From: Paraburkholderia rhizosphaerae
GTDB lineage: Bacteria; Pseudomonadota; Gammaproteobacteria; Burkholderiales; Burkholderiaceae
Length of the DNA stretch: 64,000 nucleotides
NCBI RefSeq assembly: GCF_004366595.1
Contig: NZ_SORE01000008.1
Coordinates: forward strand, 211,050 to 275,049
Direction: 5' to 3'
The notes under the pieces are model-generated. The model made no database searches, had not been told where the DNA came from, and worked only from the letters and a program-made list of their open reading frames with translations. Each line of letters begins with the position of its first letter. Positions within the stretch are counted from its first letter, which is position 1. Positions 8,928 to 19,881 of the stretch are shown piece by piece. The position numbers were made by a program, and so were the translations under genes.

Positions 8928-9578
8928 ATGAAATCGGACAAACAACTGAAGCAGGAAGTGGAAGAGGAACTCGAATGGGACCCGGCCGTCACGGCGACCG
9001 AGATCGGTGTCGAGGTGACGGACCGCGTCGTCACACTGTCGGGCCATCCGGTGAGCTACGCGGAAAAACTGGCCGCGGAGAAGGCCGCACACCGGGTTGC
9101 CGGCGTGAAAGGCGTCGTGGTGGAGATGACCGTGCTGTTGCCGCAGGCGGATAAGCGCAGCGACTCCGATATCGCCGAAGCCGTACACGCGATTCTGCAC
9201 TGGACGGTGGGGCTGCCCGACGACGCGGTCAAGGTGCAGGTCGAACGTGGCTGGGTCACGTTGAGCGGCACGGTCGATTGGGCCTACCAGAGCCATATCG
9301 CGGTGCGCTCGGTTTCGCACATGCGGGGCGTGGTCGGCGTATCGAATCAGATCGACATACGCGGGGACGTCGGGTCCGACGACGTCGGCACGAAGATCCG
9401 TGAGGCGATGCAACGGCATGCGCAGCGGGAAGCCAACCATATCGACATCGCGGTGCGCGACGGCACCGTGACGTTGAGCGGCAAGGTCGATTCGTATGCC
9501 GAACGCTCAGTCGCGCGCGGTGCAGCGTGGAGCGCGCCAGGCGTGCGAGCGGTGGTCGACGATCTTCGCGTTGAATGA
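8928..9578 (+). CDS. Triple BON-domain protein
   Basis: 216 residues with three BON domains (about 3-70, 77-146, 150-216), each with the VTLSG strand motif. There is no signal peptide, so unlike OsmY it is probably cytoplasmic. BON domains bind membranes or osmotic-stress ligands; the precise role here is unknown. Ribosome site GAGGAG seven bases upstream. Closely related to the proteins at 29643 and 30360 and to the remnant at 6767, showing local duplication. Confidence 0.9.
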   Translation: MKSDKQLKQEVEEELEWDPAVTATEIGVEVTDRVVTLSGHPVSYAEKLAAEKAAHRVAGVKGVVVEMTVLLPQADKRSDSDIAEAVHAILHWTVGLPDDAVKVQVERGWVTLSGTVDWAYQSHIAVRSVSHMRGVVGVSNQIDIRGDVGSDDVGTKIREAMQRHAQREANHIDIAVRDGTVTLSGKVDSYAERSVARGAAWSAPGVRAVVDDLRVE

Positions 9579-9684
9579 CCTGACAATTGCGCGAATACGG
9601 CGCGAACGGCGAACCATCGAGGCAATCGCACGGCCGGAGATGCGGGCCGCTCGTGATACTTCGATTGCTTCAAAGGAGACTGGT

Positions 9685-9921
9685 ATGACACTGGCTGGCA
9701 ATGCACATGAAACCGAGTGGTCCGTGGACGTTACTACGTTCGCCGCCGAGCAGGGGTACCGAAGCAATATTCGCGTGTCCCATCAATCCGCAAGCGGCGC
9801 GTTTGCGCACGACTTCCAGCACAGCGGCATCTTCGCGACTGAACGCGAGGCGCTACTCGAGGGGTTGCGCGAAGGCATGACGTGGGTCGAACTGAAGCTA
9901 TCCGGCGCACTGCACGTTTGA
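9685..9921 (+). CDS. Small conserved hypothetical protein
   Basis: 78 residues, mixed alpha/beta in character, ending in WVELKLSGALHV. Ribosome site AAGGAG lies before the ATG. I recognise no function. It sits between the BON protein and the CBS protein on the same strand and is probably co-transcribed with them. Confidence 0.7.
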   Translation: MTLAGNAHETEWSVDVTTFAAEQGYRSNIRVSHQSASGAFAHDFQHSGIFATEREALLEGLREGMTWVELKLSGALHV

Positions 9922-9965
9922 CGTCTGCCGCATCAGCCGCACTGATGCACAGGAGAAAGCCTGCC

Positions 9966-10415
9966 ATGGACGCAGCACATATCTGTACACCGGACGTCGT
10001 CGCGTGCCGTCGTGACACGTCGCTCGTGGAGGCGGCGCGATTGATGCGCGACTGCCATGTCGGCGATCTGATCGTTGTCGAAGGGGCAGCGGGCGACGCG
10101 TCGCCGGTTGGTATCCTGACCGACCGCGACGTGGTGCTTGCGGTCGTTGCGGCCGGCGTCGATCCGGCCACGCTATACGTCGGCGAAGTGATGTCGACGC
10201 CCGCGGTCGTCGCTTACGCGTGGGAGGATCTGTGGCAGGTCGCGGGCCGCATGCGCCTGCACGGCGTGCGCCGTATGCCCGTGATCGGCCAGACGGGAGC
10301 GATGATCGGTGTGATCGCTTTCGATGATCTGCTGGAAGCCGGATCGAACCTCGTGGCGTCGCTTTGCGGGACCGCCGGCCGCCAGCCGTATTTCGAACAG
10401 AAACGGCGCGCGTAA
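9966..10415 (+). CDS. CBS-domain pair protein
   Basis: 149 residues forming two CBS repeats: ACRRDTSLVEAARLMRDCHVGDLIVVEG...PVGILTDRDVV, then VVAYAWEDLWQVAGRMRLHGVRRMPVI...GVIAFDDLL. Such stand-alone pairs bind adenine nucleotides and report energy charge. AGGAG lies ten bases before the ATG at 9966; an in-frame ATG at 9945 is less likely. Fits a starvation or low-oxygen regulon. Confidence 0.9.
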   Translation: MDAAHICTPDVVACRRDTSLVEAARLMRDCHVGDLIVVEGAAGDASPVGILTDRDVVLAVVAAGVDPATLYVGEVMSTPAVVAYAWEDLWQVAGRMRLHGVRRMPVIGQTGAMIGVIAFDDLLEAGSNLVASLCGTAGRQPYFEQKRRA

Positions 10416-10444
10416 CGAACGAACGGAACGCGCGTAACGACGAC

Positions 10445-10475
10445 GATGCGCATCCCCGCGTGGAGGATGCGCATC
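10445..10475. repeat. 11-bp inverted repeat followed by polypyrimidine tract
   Basis: GATGCGCATCC and GGATGCGCATC are reverse complements separated by nine bases, and each arm is itself nearly palindromic. The following bases (about 10481-10551) are an almost pure C/T stretch with repeated CCCCAGTCT and CTTTCCG units. It may act as a terminator or an mRNA 3' structure between the CBS gene and the convergent antiporter. No gene seen in 10416-10637. Confidence 0.5.
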
Positions 10476-10637
10476 CGTTTGCTTCCATTTCCCCAGTCTT
10501 TCCCCAGTCTCCCCCCAAGTCTCCCGTCTTTCCGCTCTTTCCGTTCTTTCAGAACTGTGCCGGCGGTGCATCGCGATCCGCTTTGCGCGCAGCGAAACCT
10601 GCAACGGACCTTCACCGGCACCACGATTGCGATGCTG

Positions 10638-12125
10638 TCACAGGCTCAGGCCGCCTGTCGCGAGCAGCACGGCTGCGCAAGCAGCGAGCGCGAGCAGCCC
10701 GACCAGAATCAGCATCTCGAACGGACGGAACATGCGTGTGCGTTGCTCGCGTTTGGACCATGCGTACACGATCACACCCGGCGCATAGAGCAGCGCGCTC
10801 AACAGCAGGTATTTGAGGCCCGCCGCGTACAGTAGCCAGATGCAATAGAGGGTCGCCGAGGCGGCGATCAGCGTGTCGCGGTGACGCACGGCGGTGTCCG
10901 TTGCCGCATACCCGTCGCCGCGCCATGCGATCACACAGGCATAGACCGCGGAGAACAGGTAGGGCACGAGAATCATCGATGTCGCGAGCGAGATCAGCGC
11001 AAGGTAGGTCGCGTTCGAGACGAGCGCGACGACCAGAAACAGCTGCACCAGTCCGTTGGTCAGCCACAACGCGCCTGCCGGCACGCCTTGCGCGTTTTCG
11101 CGCGCAAGACGGCGCGGCATCACGCCGTCCGATGCAGGCGTAAAAAGTGTCTCCGCGGCGAGCAGTGTCCATGCGAGCAATGCGCCGCCCACCGATACCA
11201 GCAAACCGAGATTGATCACCACTGCTCCCCACGTGCCGACGACGTGCGCGAGCACTCCGGCCATCGACGGATTTTTCATCGCCGCCAGTTCGGGTTGGCC
11301 GACTACGCCGAGCGACAGCAGCGATACGCCCATCAGGAGCGCCAGCACGATCACAAAGCCGAGCACGGTCGCGCGGCCGATATCCTTCCGGTTTTGCGCG
11401 CGCGCGGACAGCACACTTGCGCCCTCGATGCCGATAAAGACCCACACGGTCACGAGCATCGTGCTCTTGACCTGTTCGAGCACGCCAGGCAGCTTCGCAT
11501 TGCCCCAGAAGTCGCTGCGAAACTGTACGCCGCGAAACGCAGCCGCGACCAGCACGATAAACAGCAGTAGCGGCACGATCTTCGCAACCGTGGTTAGCCC
11601 ATTCATCACCGCTGCGCTGCGGATGCCGCGCAGGATCATCGCGTGCATGATCCACAGTACGATCGATGCGCCGGCGATCGCGGCCGGCGTGTTGCCGTCG
11701 CCGAACACCGGAAAGAAGTAGCCGAGCGTACCGAAGACGATGACGAGGTAGCCGACGTTGCCGATCCACGCACTGACCCAGTATCCCCATGCGGAATTGA
11801 ACCCGACAAAGTCGCCGGCGCTCGCGCGCGCGTACGCGTAGATGCCGTTGTCGAGTTGCGGCGCGCGAGTCGCGAGTGTCTGATAGCACAGCGCCAGCAT
11901 CAACATGCCAACCCCGGTAATCAGCCAGCCGCTCAGCACTGCGCCGGCGCCCGCGCCGGCGGCCATATTCTGCGGCAACGAGAAGATACCGCTGCCGATC
12001 ATCGAGCCGATGACGACCGCTGTGAGCAGCGAAAGGGGGAGTCTGCCCTGAGGGGCGGTGACGCTTGCCGTTTGCGGCGGCGCGCTGGACGGTGCTTGTC
12101 CGAGATGCTCTACAGGATGGCTCAT
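10638..12125 (-). CDS. arcD: APC-family arginine/ornithine antiporter-like permease
   Basis: 495 residues with about twelve membrane segments. The segment IGSGIFSLPQNMAAGAGAGA followed by ITGVGMLMLALCYQTLA is typical of ArcD-type basic amino-acid antiporters. ArcD exchanges arginine for ornithine and feeds the arginine deiminase pathway, an ANR-controlled source of ATP without oxygen in pseudomonads. The arcABC enzymes are not in this window, so substrate and role remain inferred. GGAG lies eight bases before the ATG, and a near-exact FNR box is 56 bases upstream. Confidence 0.8.
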   Translation of the reverse strand: MSHPVEHLGQAPSSAPPQTASVTAPQGRLPLSLLTAVVIGSMIGSGIFSLPQNMAAGAGAGAVLSGWLITGVGMLMLALCYQTLATRAPQLDNGIYAYARASAGDFVGFNSAWGYWVSAWIGNVGYLVIVFGTLGYFFPVFGDGNTPAAIAGASIVLWIMHAMILRGIRSAAVMNGLTTVAKIVPLLLFIVLVAAAFRGVQFRSDFWGNAKLPGVLEQVKSTMLVTVWVFIGIEGASVLSARAQNRKDIGRATVLGFVIVLALLMGVSLLSLGVVGQPELAAMKNPSMAGVLAHVVGTWGAVVINLGLLVSVGGALLAWTLLAAETLFTPASDGVMPRRLARENAQGVPAGALWLTNGLVQLFLVVALVSNATYLALISLATSMILVPYLFSAVYACVIAWRGDGYAATDTAVRHRDTLIAASATLYCIWLLYAAGLKYLLLSALLYAPGVIVYAWSKREQRTRMFRPFEMLILVGLLALAACAAVLLATGGLSL

Positions 12126-12181
12126 GATGAAGCTCCCTGGTTCAGGAGACTTCATTAAGTCATGCAGACGGCTTAGCACAA

Positions 12182-12195
12182 TTGATGCAGATCAT
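12182..12195. promoter_or_regulatory. FNR/ANR-like box, one mismatch (TTGAT-GCAG-ATCAT)
   Basis: Nine of ten consensus bases, 56 bases before the ArcD-like start. Location strongly suggests function despite the mismatch. Confidence 0.55.
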
Positions 12196-12223
12196 CCTTT
12201 GATCGGGTGACGACGCGGCCCGC

Positions 12224-12481
12224 TCACGCCGGGTCGCATTCGCGCGGCCGGTTGCCGACACTGGCTGCGAAGCGGCGCAGCGACGCGAGCGATCCCACCA
12301 CGCTTTGATATTTTTCGCGGCCGATCTGCGCATCGAGAAGCACGAGCATGCCCGCGTCGCGGGCGAGTTCGAGCAATGCGTCGGGTTCGTCGAAGATCGG
12401 AAGCTCGCCGCTCGCACCGGCCGTCAGCGCAGGCTGTGCAGTAACGGTGGAAAGAGCGCAGGCACTGTTGGCGTTCGACAT
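12224..12481 (-). CDS. Hypothetical 85-residue protein
   Basis: A frame beginning MSNANSACALSTVTAQPALT with a strong GAGGAG ribosome site seven bases upstream. Acidic in the middle (FDEPDALLELARDAG), no membrane segment, no family recognised. Same strand as the antiporter and acyl-ligase genes around it. Confidence 0.6.
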   Translation of the reverse strand: MSNANSACALSTVTAQPALTAGASGELPIFDEPDALLELARDAGMLVLLDAQIGREKYQSVVGSLASLRRFAASVGNRPRECDPA

Positions 12482-12647
12482 GTTGGTCTCCTCTGTCAGG
12501 CGCCCGGGGCGGTGTTCGCTGTGTCCGGCAACCGCTGCGTCCGACGCAACCGAATGTATGGCTGAAGTATGGTGCGCAGTGCGTGCTGATCCAATCAGGT
12601 GCGGCTGAAGTCGACGTAGTCCTCGTCACTCGTCGTGCGGCGTATTC

Positions 12648-15566
<2,919 letters not shown>

Positions 15567-15620
15567 TCGATGTCTCCTTGATGGCGGTTCTGGACGTGCG
15601 CTCGCGCGGTCCAGTACGCT

Positions 15621-16118
15621 TCAGATGCCGCGCGACGGATAGCGATAGCGTCCATGCGCGCGCGCCTGATCTTCATGCCATGGCCGCGCTGAGCGCTTCG
15701 CCGGGCCGAGCCAGCGAGGCCTGCTTGCGAGCTTCGCTGCATCGCTCGGCCGCTGCCCGGCGCCGGTGGCGATGAACGGTGGGAGCGGGCGCGCTGCAGG
15801 CGGAGTCTTGAGCCGGGCAGAGAAGATCAATGAGCCCGGCTTCACGCGTGTTCTGTCGCGAGAGACGACGCGATCGACCAGCGCCAGCAGTTCGACCGCA
15901 CGGCGCAGGCGCGCCGGGCTCAGCGCACCGGACGTAAACGCTTGAGCGTCGGCATCGATGTGCGTGGCGTGGCGGATTTCGATGTGGCATAGCTCGCCTG
16001 TGCAGCCAAGCGAAAACGCGACGTCGTAGCATTGCGCCCGGCGCCGCTTCGGCTCGTAGCGGAAGCGGAATTCGGCAACCGGCACGCGGCGGTGCAACAG
16101 TGGGATGGTGCGTGCCAT
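15621..16118 (-). CDS. Hypothetical protein, 165 residues
   Basis: Begins MARTIPLLHRRVPVAEFRFR. The first 95 residues look like a structured domain (CYDVAFSLGCTGELCHIEIRHATHI), while the C-terminal third is basic and proline-rich and may be non-native. No ribosome site is obvious at the chosen ATG and the frame is open further upstream, so the start is uncertain. Two FNR boxes lie in the divergent region upstream. No family recognised. Confidence 0.45.
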   Translation of the reverse strand: MARTIPLLHRRVPVAEFRFRYEPKRRRAQCYDVAFSLGCTGELCHIEIRHATHIDADAQAFTSGALSPARLRRAVELLALVDRVVSRDRTRVKPGSLIFSARLKTPPAARPLPPFIATGAGQRPSDAAKLASRPRWLGPAKRSARPWHEDQARAHGRYRYPSRGI

Positions 16119-16323
16119 TATCGTGTCCGCTGTCTGCCTCGCCCACACGCATCGCGAGTGAGAGGGGGTAACCGAATGCGCGTATGCGCATCGGCGGCAC
16201 AAAGCGCACTGCACAGACAGGGCGGCACGCGCATCAGCATCTGCATGAATTTCATCGGTCGAGAGCCTATGTCTTTTGCAAATCGTGGCCAGTCCATTCG
16301 ACACCGCCGCGCGCGGCGCTCCA

Positions 16324-16337
16324 TTGACATGCATCAA
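16324..16337. promoter_or_regulatory. FNR/ANR box (TTGAC-ATGC-ATCAA)
   Basis: Exact site in the divergent region before the hibernation-like factor and the minus-strand hypothetical gene. One of a pair whose start points are 47 bases apart. Confidence 0.75.
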
Positions 16338-16370
16338 GCTCGCGCGCGACGAAGCGCGGATGTCGCCCAG

Positions 16371-16384
16371 TTGACGCACGTCAA
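16371..16384. promoter_or_regulatory. FNR/ANR box (TTGAC-GCAC-GTCAA)
   Basis: Second exact site of the pair, 105 bases before the ATG of the ribosome-hibernation-like gene on the plus strand. Confidence 0.75.
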
Positions 16385-16489
16385 GCCGTCGATGATCGTT
16401 GCGGCGATCATCGAGGCAGCAAGTTGCGCAATACTCCACTCAGGTGGCGACGGCGTGAATGGCGAACACATTGCGCGGGAGAGGCCATC

Positions 16490-16810
16490 ATGGGAGTGGG
16501 CATGCAAATCGTTTATCTCGGCTTTGCCGGCTCGAAGGATCTGGAGAGCGAAGCGGGTGCTCAGCTGGTGCGTCTTGAGCGCTACAGCAATCTGTTGTCT
16601 GGCTGTCATCTGGCGATCGAGGCGCTGCGCTGGCGCAGCGGGCATCCGGTCTATGATGTGCGGCTCGACCTTCTGATGCGTACGCTCGGCCTCAAGCCGA
16701 TCAATCATTGCGAGAACGAAAATCCGCAGAAGGCGATCCAGCAAGCGTTCGATCTTGCCGAACGGGAGTTGCAGGCGCTAATGGCGAGTCCGAGGACCCA
16801 CATTCACTGA
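16490..16810 (+). CDS. HPF/RaiA-like ribosome-associated protein
   Basis: 106 residues. The core (LVRLERYSNLLSGCHLAIEA, then a VYDVRLDL strand, then a C-terminal helix) follows the S30AE/sigma-54-modulation fold of ribosome hibernation factors, though divergent. Such proteins bind the 30S subunit and shut down translation when energy is low. ATG 16490 has GGGAGAGG just upstream; ATG 16502 (MQIVYLGFAG) is in frame and aligns better with family starts. The FNR box at 16371 places it in the low-oxygen regulon. Confidence 0.65.
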   Translation: MGVGMQIVYLGFAGSKDLESEAGAQLVRLERYSNLLSGCHLAIEALRWRSGHPVYDVRLDLLMRTLGLKPINHCENENPQKAIQQAFDLAERELQALMASPRTHIH

Positions 16811-16880
16811 ACGGGAAAAAAGCAACCGTATGGTTCACGCGGTCCGGGGTCCGAGCGTGAAGTTAGGGGCCCGCGCGCGG

Positions 16881-17252
16881 TCAGATTTCATCGTCCGCGA
16901 ACACGCCGCGTTCGGGCGCGGTGGCGGTTGCGTCGATACACTGGACGTGCCAGTGCCCGACCACCGGCGCGTGATGTGCATAGCGATGCCACAGCGCACG
17001 GCCGCTTTCTCCTTCGAATGGCCCGCATAGGCCCGAGAGATTAAGTCCCTCGAGCACGCAGACCGGATGTCCGCCATGCTGAGCAGCGATGCGCGTATCG
17101 CTCCCGCTGCATTCGAGCGTCCCCCATTCGGGCAGATCGATCACCGCATGGCCCTCGCGCGACCATTTGCGTGCATCGACGTCGAGCCAGAGAATGGCGT
17201 ACACGGACGGGTCCGCACAGTTAAATGTATCGAGGTGCACGGTAATACGCAT
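16881..17252 (-). CDS. Conserved hypothetical protein, 123 residues
   Basis: Starts MRITVHLDTFNCADPSVYAI with GGAG six bases upstream, so translation is well supported. It is acidic and rich in His, Cys and Trp (five cysteines, many histidines). No membrane segment or signal peptide. I recognise no family. It precedes no clear partner and lies next to the cytochrome c gene on the same strand. Confidence 0.65.
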   Translation of the reverse strand: MRITVHLDTFNCADPSVYAILWLDVDARKWSREGHAVIDLPEWGTLECSGSDTRIAAQHGGHPVCVLEGLNLSGLCGPFEGESGRALWHRYAHHAPVVGHWHVQCIDATATAPERGVFADDEI

Positions 17253-17333
17253 TGCTTTCTCCGTTGCAGCCCTCCGTTCTCGCGGAGCGTCTCGCCGTGA
17301 GGGTCGTCCGACGAGAGTCCGGGCTGGCGAGCA

Positions 17334-17681
17334 TCACTGGCTCATCACCCATTCGATCAGCGTGCGTGCGTCTTCGGGGGACAACGGCGGGCCGCCTCGC
17401 TCAGCGGAGACCGGCATCGGCATGTCGCCCCAATGCGCGCGCCCGCCGGCGCGCAGCTTCTGCTCGAGCATCAGGTTCGCATTCGGCACGTTCCGGTAGC
17501 GCTCGGCAATCTGGTGGAACGCCGGCGCAAGAAACGGAGCGTCGGACGTATGGCAGAACATGCAGTGTTGCTGATCGACCAGTTCGGTTGGCTCGTTGCG
17601 CTGCGCATAGGCGCCGCTGCACACGGCGCCGGCCGTCACGGCCACGCCGATGGCCAGCACGCGAAGAAGCAAAGTAGACAT
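17334..17681 (-). CDS. Periplasmic c-type cytochrome
   Basis: 115 residues with a signal peptide (cleavage near AYA-Q at 26) and one haem-binding CMFCH at 40-44. A methionine in GDMPMP (87 or 89) is the likely second iron ligand, as in cytochrome c551/c8. It would shuttle electrons in the periplasm to a terminal oxidase or reductase. GGAG lies seven bases before the ATG, and an exact FNR box is only 53 bases upstream, the shortest gap in the window. Confidence 0.92.
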   Translation of the reverse strand: MSTLLLRVLAIGVAVTAGAVCSGAYAQRNEPTELVDQQHCMFCHTSDAPFLAPAFHQIAERYRNVPNANLMLEQKLRAGGRAHWGDMPMPVSAERGGPPLSPEDARTLIEWVMSQ

Positions 17682-17734
17682 GGTGAAGGCTCCGTCGGTT
17701 CGTGATTACTGTAGCCTGACGCTCGCGAATGCCT

Positions 17735-17748
17735 TTGACGTGTATCAA
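17735..17748. promoter_or_regulatory. FNR/ANR box (TTGAC-GTGT-ATCAA)
   Basis: Exact site 53 bases before the cytochrome c start, a position fitting a class II activator site with a short leader. Confidence 0.75.
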
Positions 17749-17885
17749 GCGTCGCGGCGGCGTCAGGTGAGGCGAAGAGCCTCATGCGCACCGCGTGCGG
17801 ACGGGGCCGCCAATCGTCGGGGATTCAGGCTGAACAGGCGATCGGCGGCTAGCTTCGGCGGACAATCCGGCGCTCGCACTTGCAG

Positions 17886-18671
17886 TCAGATTCGCGACAG
17901 TCCGTCCGGATCGACAATCCGGATCTGCTTGCCGCATGTCTCGACGAGCCGTTCGCGCTGGAATTTCGAGAACATCCGGCTCACCGTCTCGAGCTTCATG
18001 CCGAGGTAACAGCCGATTTCCTCGCGCGTCATGCGCAGATTGAATTCCGCAGGCGAATAACCGAGCGCCTTGAAGCGCTTCGACAGGTTCAGCAGAAACG
18101 CGGCGACGCGCTGCTCGGCGGTCATCGTGCCGAGCAGCATCATCAGAGACGACTCGCGCACGATTTCGCCGCTCATCATCTGGTGCACGTGGTGCTGCAT
18201 CGTGCGAATTTCGCGGCAAACGGCTTCGAGCTGCGCGAACGGAATCACACATACCACGCTGTCTTCCAGCGCAATCGCGTCGCAGCTGTGGCGGCTCGTG
18301 CAGACGCCGTCGAGTCCGAGTGCTTCGCCTGCGATCTCAAAGCCGGTTACCTGTTCACGGCCGTCACGATGCATCACAACGGTTTTGAACGATCCCACAC
18401 GCACCGCGTAGATGCTCTGGAAAGTATCGCCCGCGCGATAAAGCGCATCGCCGCGCCTGACCGGCCGGGTCGAGCAAATGACGGAATCGAGCCTTGCGAA
18501 TTCGGCAGCAGTCAAACCGGCAGGCATGCAGACGGTGCGCATCGAGCAGCCCGAGCAGCGCACGCTGGTGCGCTTCGCCGTGTCTGCGCGCGGTTCGGAG
18601 TGAATCGCATGGATGGCATGGATCGCGTTCCGTGGGGATGGCGCGACCAGTTGGGCTGATATGGCTGTCAT
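17886..18671 (-). CDS. fnr: 4Fe-4S oxygen-responsive regulator, FNR/ANR type
   Basis: 261 residues. The N-terminal cysteines C39, C42 and C48 keep the C-x2-C-x5-C spacing of E. coli FNR, and the fourth ligand is the cysteine in EDSVVCVIPF, at the same place as FNR Cys122. The C-terminal helix-turn-helix reads MTREEIGCYLGMKLETVSRM, keeping the Glu-x2-Ser-Arg residues that read TTGAT. It should be a dimeric activator when oxygen is absent and lose its cluster in air. GAGGAG precedes ATG 18671. The N-terminus has an unusual IHA repeat. It very probably controls the boxes found across this window. No box is seen in front of it. Confidence 0.95.
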   Translation of the reverse strand: MTAISAQLVAPSPRNAIHAIHAIHSEPRADTAKRTSVRCSGCSMRTVCMPAGLTAAEFARLDSVICSTRPVRRGDALYRAGDTFQSIYAVRVGSFKTVVMHRDGREQVTGFEIAGEALGLDGVCTSRHSCDAIALEDSVVCVIPFAQLEAVCREIRTMQHHVHQMMSGEIVRESSLMMLLGTMTAEQRVAAFLLNLSKRFKALGYSPAEFNLRMTREEIGCYLGMKLETVSRMFSKFQRERLVETCGKQIRIVDPDGLSRI

Positions 18672-18699
18672 GATCAACTCCTCTCTCTTTCACAACGCA

Positions 18700-19083
18700 C
18701 TATCGGCGCGCGGATACAAGGGTTTCGATGGTGCGGCAGGCAGCATCGATTTCAGTGGTCTTATCGAAGAAGTAGTGCACGCCCGCTGTCTTGCACGCCG
18801 CGCGAAAAGCCGGTCCTGAATGGTTGGTGAAAGCGATGGTCACCACGTCCGGCAAAGCGTGTGACAGGGCCGAAATCAGCTCGATGCCGCTGCCGCTCGA
18901 TAGCCACAGATCGATGATCGCGACATCGGGGCGGCGAGCGGAAATCTCACCGAGCGCCGTTTCACTGTCTTCCGCCTCGCCGACAACCTGCACGCCGGCA
19001 ATCATTTCGAGCAGGAGGGCGATGTTGCGCCTGACCTGCGACGCATCTTCGACGAGATAGACAGTGACGATTCCGGTTTCCAT
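18700..19083 (-). CDS. Stand-alone response-regulator receiver domain
   Basis: 127 residues, all receiver domain, no output domain. Key residues: VEDASQ at the start, phospho-acceptor aspartate at 58 in AIIDLWL, and threonine in AFTNHSG; the late lysine is in FFDKTTE. It may act like CheY/Spo0F or compete for phosphate from the NarL-type kinases nearby. No clear ribosome site; the ATG at 19083 gives a standard receiver start. A perfect inverted repeat lies 74 bases upstream. Confidence 0.85.
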   Translation of the reverse strand: METGIVTVYLVEDASQVRRNIALLLEMIAGVQVVGEAEDSETALGEISARRPDVAIIDLWLSSGSGIELISALSHALPDVVTIAFTNHSGPAFRAACKTAGVHYFFDKTTEIDAACRTIETLVSARR

Positions 19084-19156
19084 GCGAAACAGTATCGGCA
19101 CCGCTATCTCAAAAAAGAATCAGCAGCGGTTGAAGTTCCGGTAGGACGTACCGAAT

Positions 19157-19180
19157 CGTTGTAGGTGAAGTCCTACAACG
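19157..19180. promoter_or_regulatory. Perfect 9-bp inverted repeat, candidate operator
   Basis: CGTTGTAGG and CCTACAACG with a six-base spacer, in the gap between the NarL-type regulator and the stand-alone receiver. A second, related GTAGGACGTAC lies just before it. No T-run follows, so it looks more like a protein-binding site than a terminator. The neighbouring NarL-type regulator is the obvious candidate binder. Confidence 0.5.
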
Positions 19181-19233
19181 GACGCGTCCGATGAATCAGG
19201 GGATGCAGCGCAGACAGAGCAAAGACCCCAGGG

Positions 19234-19881
19234 TTAGAGGTCGTCCTGGTCGTCGAACAGCTGGTGACGCAGCGCGTAGCGCACCAGCGCGGCTTCGTGC
19301 GGCATTTGCATTTTTTCGAGGATACGGGTTTTGTACGTGCTGACCGTTTTCGCGCTGACGCACAGTTCCTGTGCAATCTCGGTGATGGTCTGGCCGGCGG
19401 CGATGCGCCGGAACACATCGAATTCGCGGTCGGAGAGCCGCTGATGCGGCAACGTATCGGCAGGCTCGTTCAGGCTTTGCGCGAACCGCTCGGCCATCGC
19501 GAGGCTGACGTAGACGCCGCCCGACGCGACCTTGGTGACGGCGCCCACCAGCTCGGCGCTCGCGCTTTCCTTCGTCAGGTAGCCGGATGCGCCGGCCTTG
19601 AACGCGCGCACCGCGTATTGCTGTTCGGCGTGCATGGTGAGCACGAGGATGCGCAACTCGGGCTTTTCATCCTTGATCTGTTTGATCAGTTCAATGCCAT
19701 TGCGGCCCGGCATCGACAGGTCCAGCACCAGCACCTGCGCGGGGGTTTTGCGCACGAGCGCAATGGTGGTCACGCCGTCGCACGCTTCGCCGGCTACCTC
19801 GAAGCCGCTGGCGCTCTGCAGGATGTGGCGCAGGCCGTCGCGCACCATCGCATGGTCGTCCGCAATCAATACCCTGGTCAT
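19234..19881 (-). CDS. NarL/FixJ-family response regulator
   Basis: 215 residues: receiver domain with phospho-acceptor Asp54 in LVLDLSMPG and lysine in YLTKESA, then a LuxR-type helix-turn-helix (LSDREFDVFRRIAAGQTITEIAQELCVSAKTVSTYKTRI). The start overlaps the stop of the kinase gene by four bases (ATGA), showing a co-translated pair. It should be phosphorylated by that kinase and possibly also by the orphan kinase at 5167. Confidence 0.95.
   Translation of the reverse strand: MTRVLIADDHAMVRDGLRHILQSASGFEVAGEACDGVTTIALVRKTPAQVLVLDLSMPGRNGIELIKQIKDEKPELRILVLTMHAEQQYAVRAFKAGASGYLTKESASAELVGAVTKVASGGVYVSLAMAERFAQSLNEPADTLPHQRLSDREFDVFRRIAAGQTITEIAQELCVSAKTVSTYKTRILEKMQMPHEAALVRYALRHQLFDDQDDL

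Noticed and set aside
10612..11889. A 425-residue frame overlapping the ArcD-like gene
   Set aside because: Same strand but shifted frame, composition rich in Arg and Ala, no membrane segments; the permease frame is the real one.
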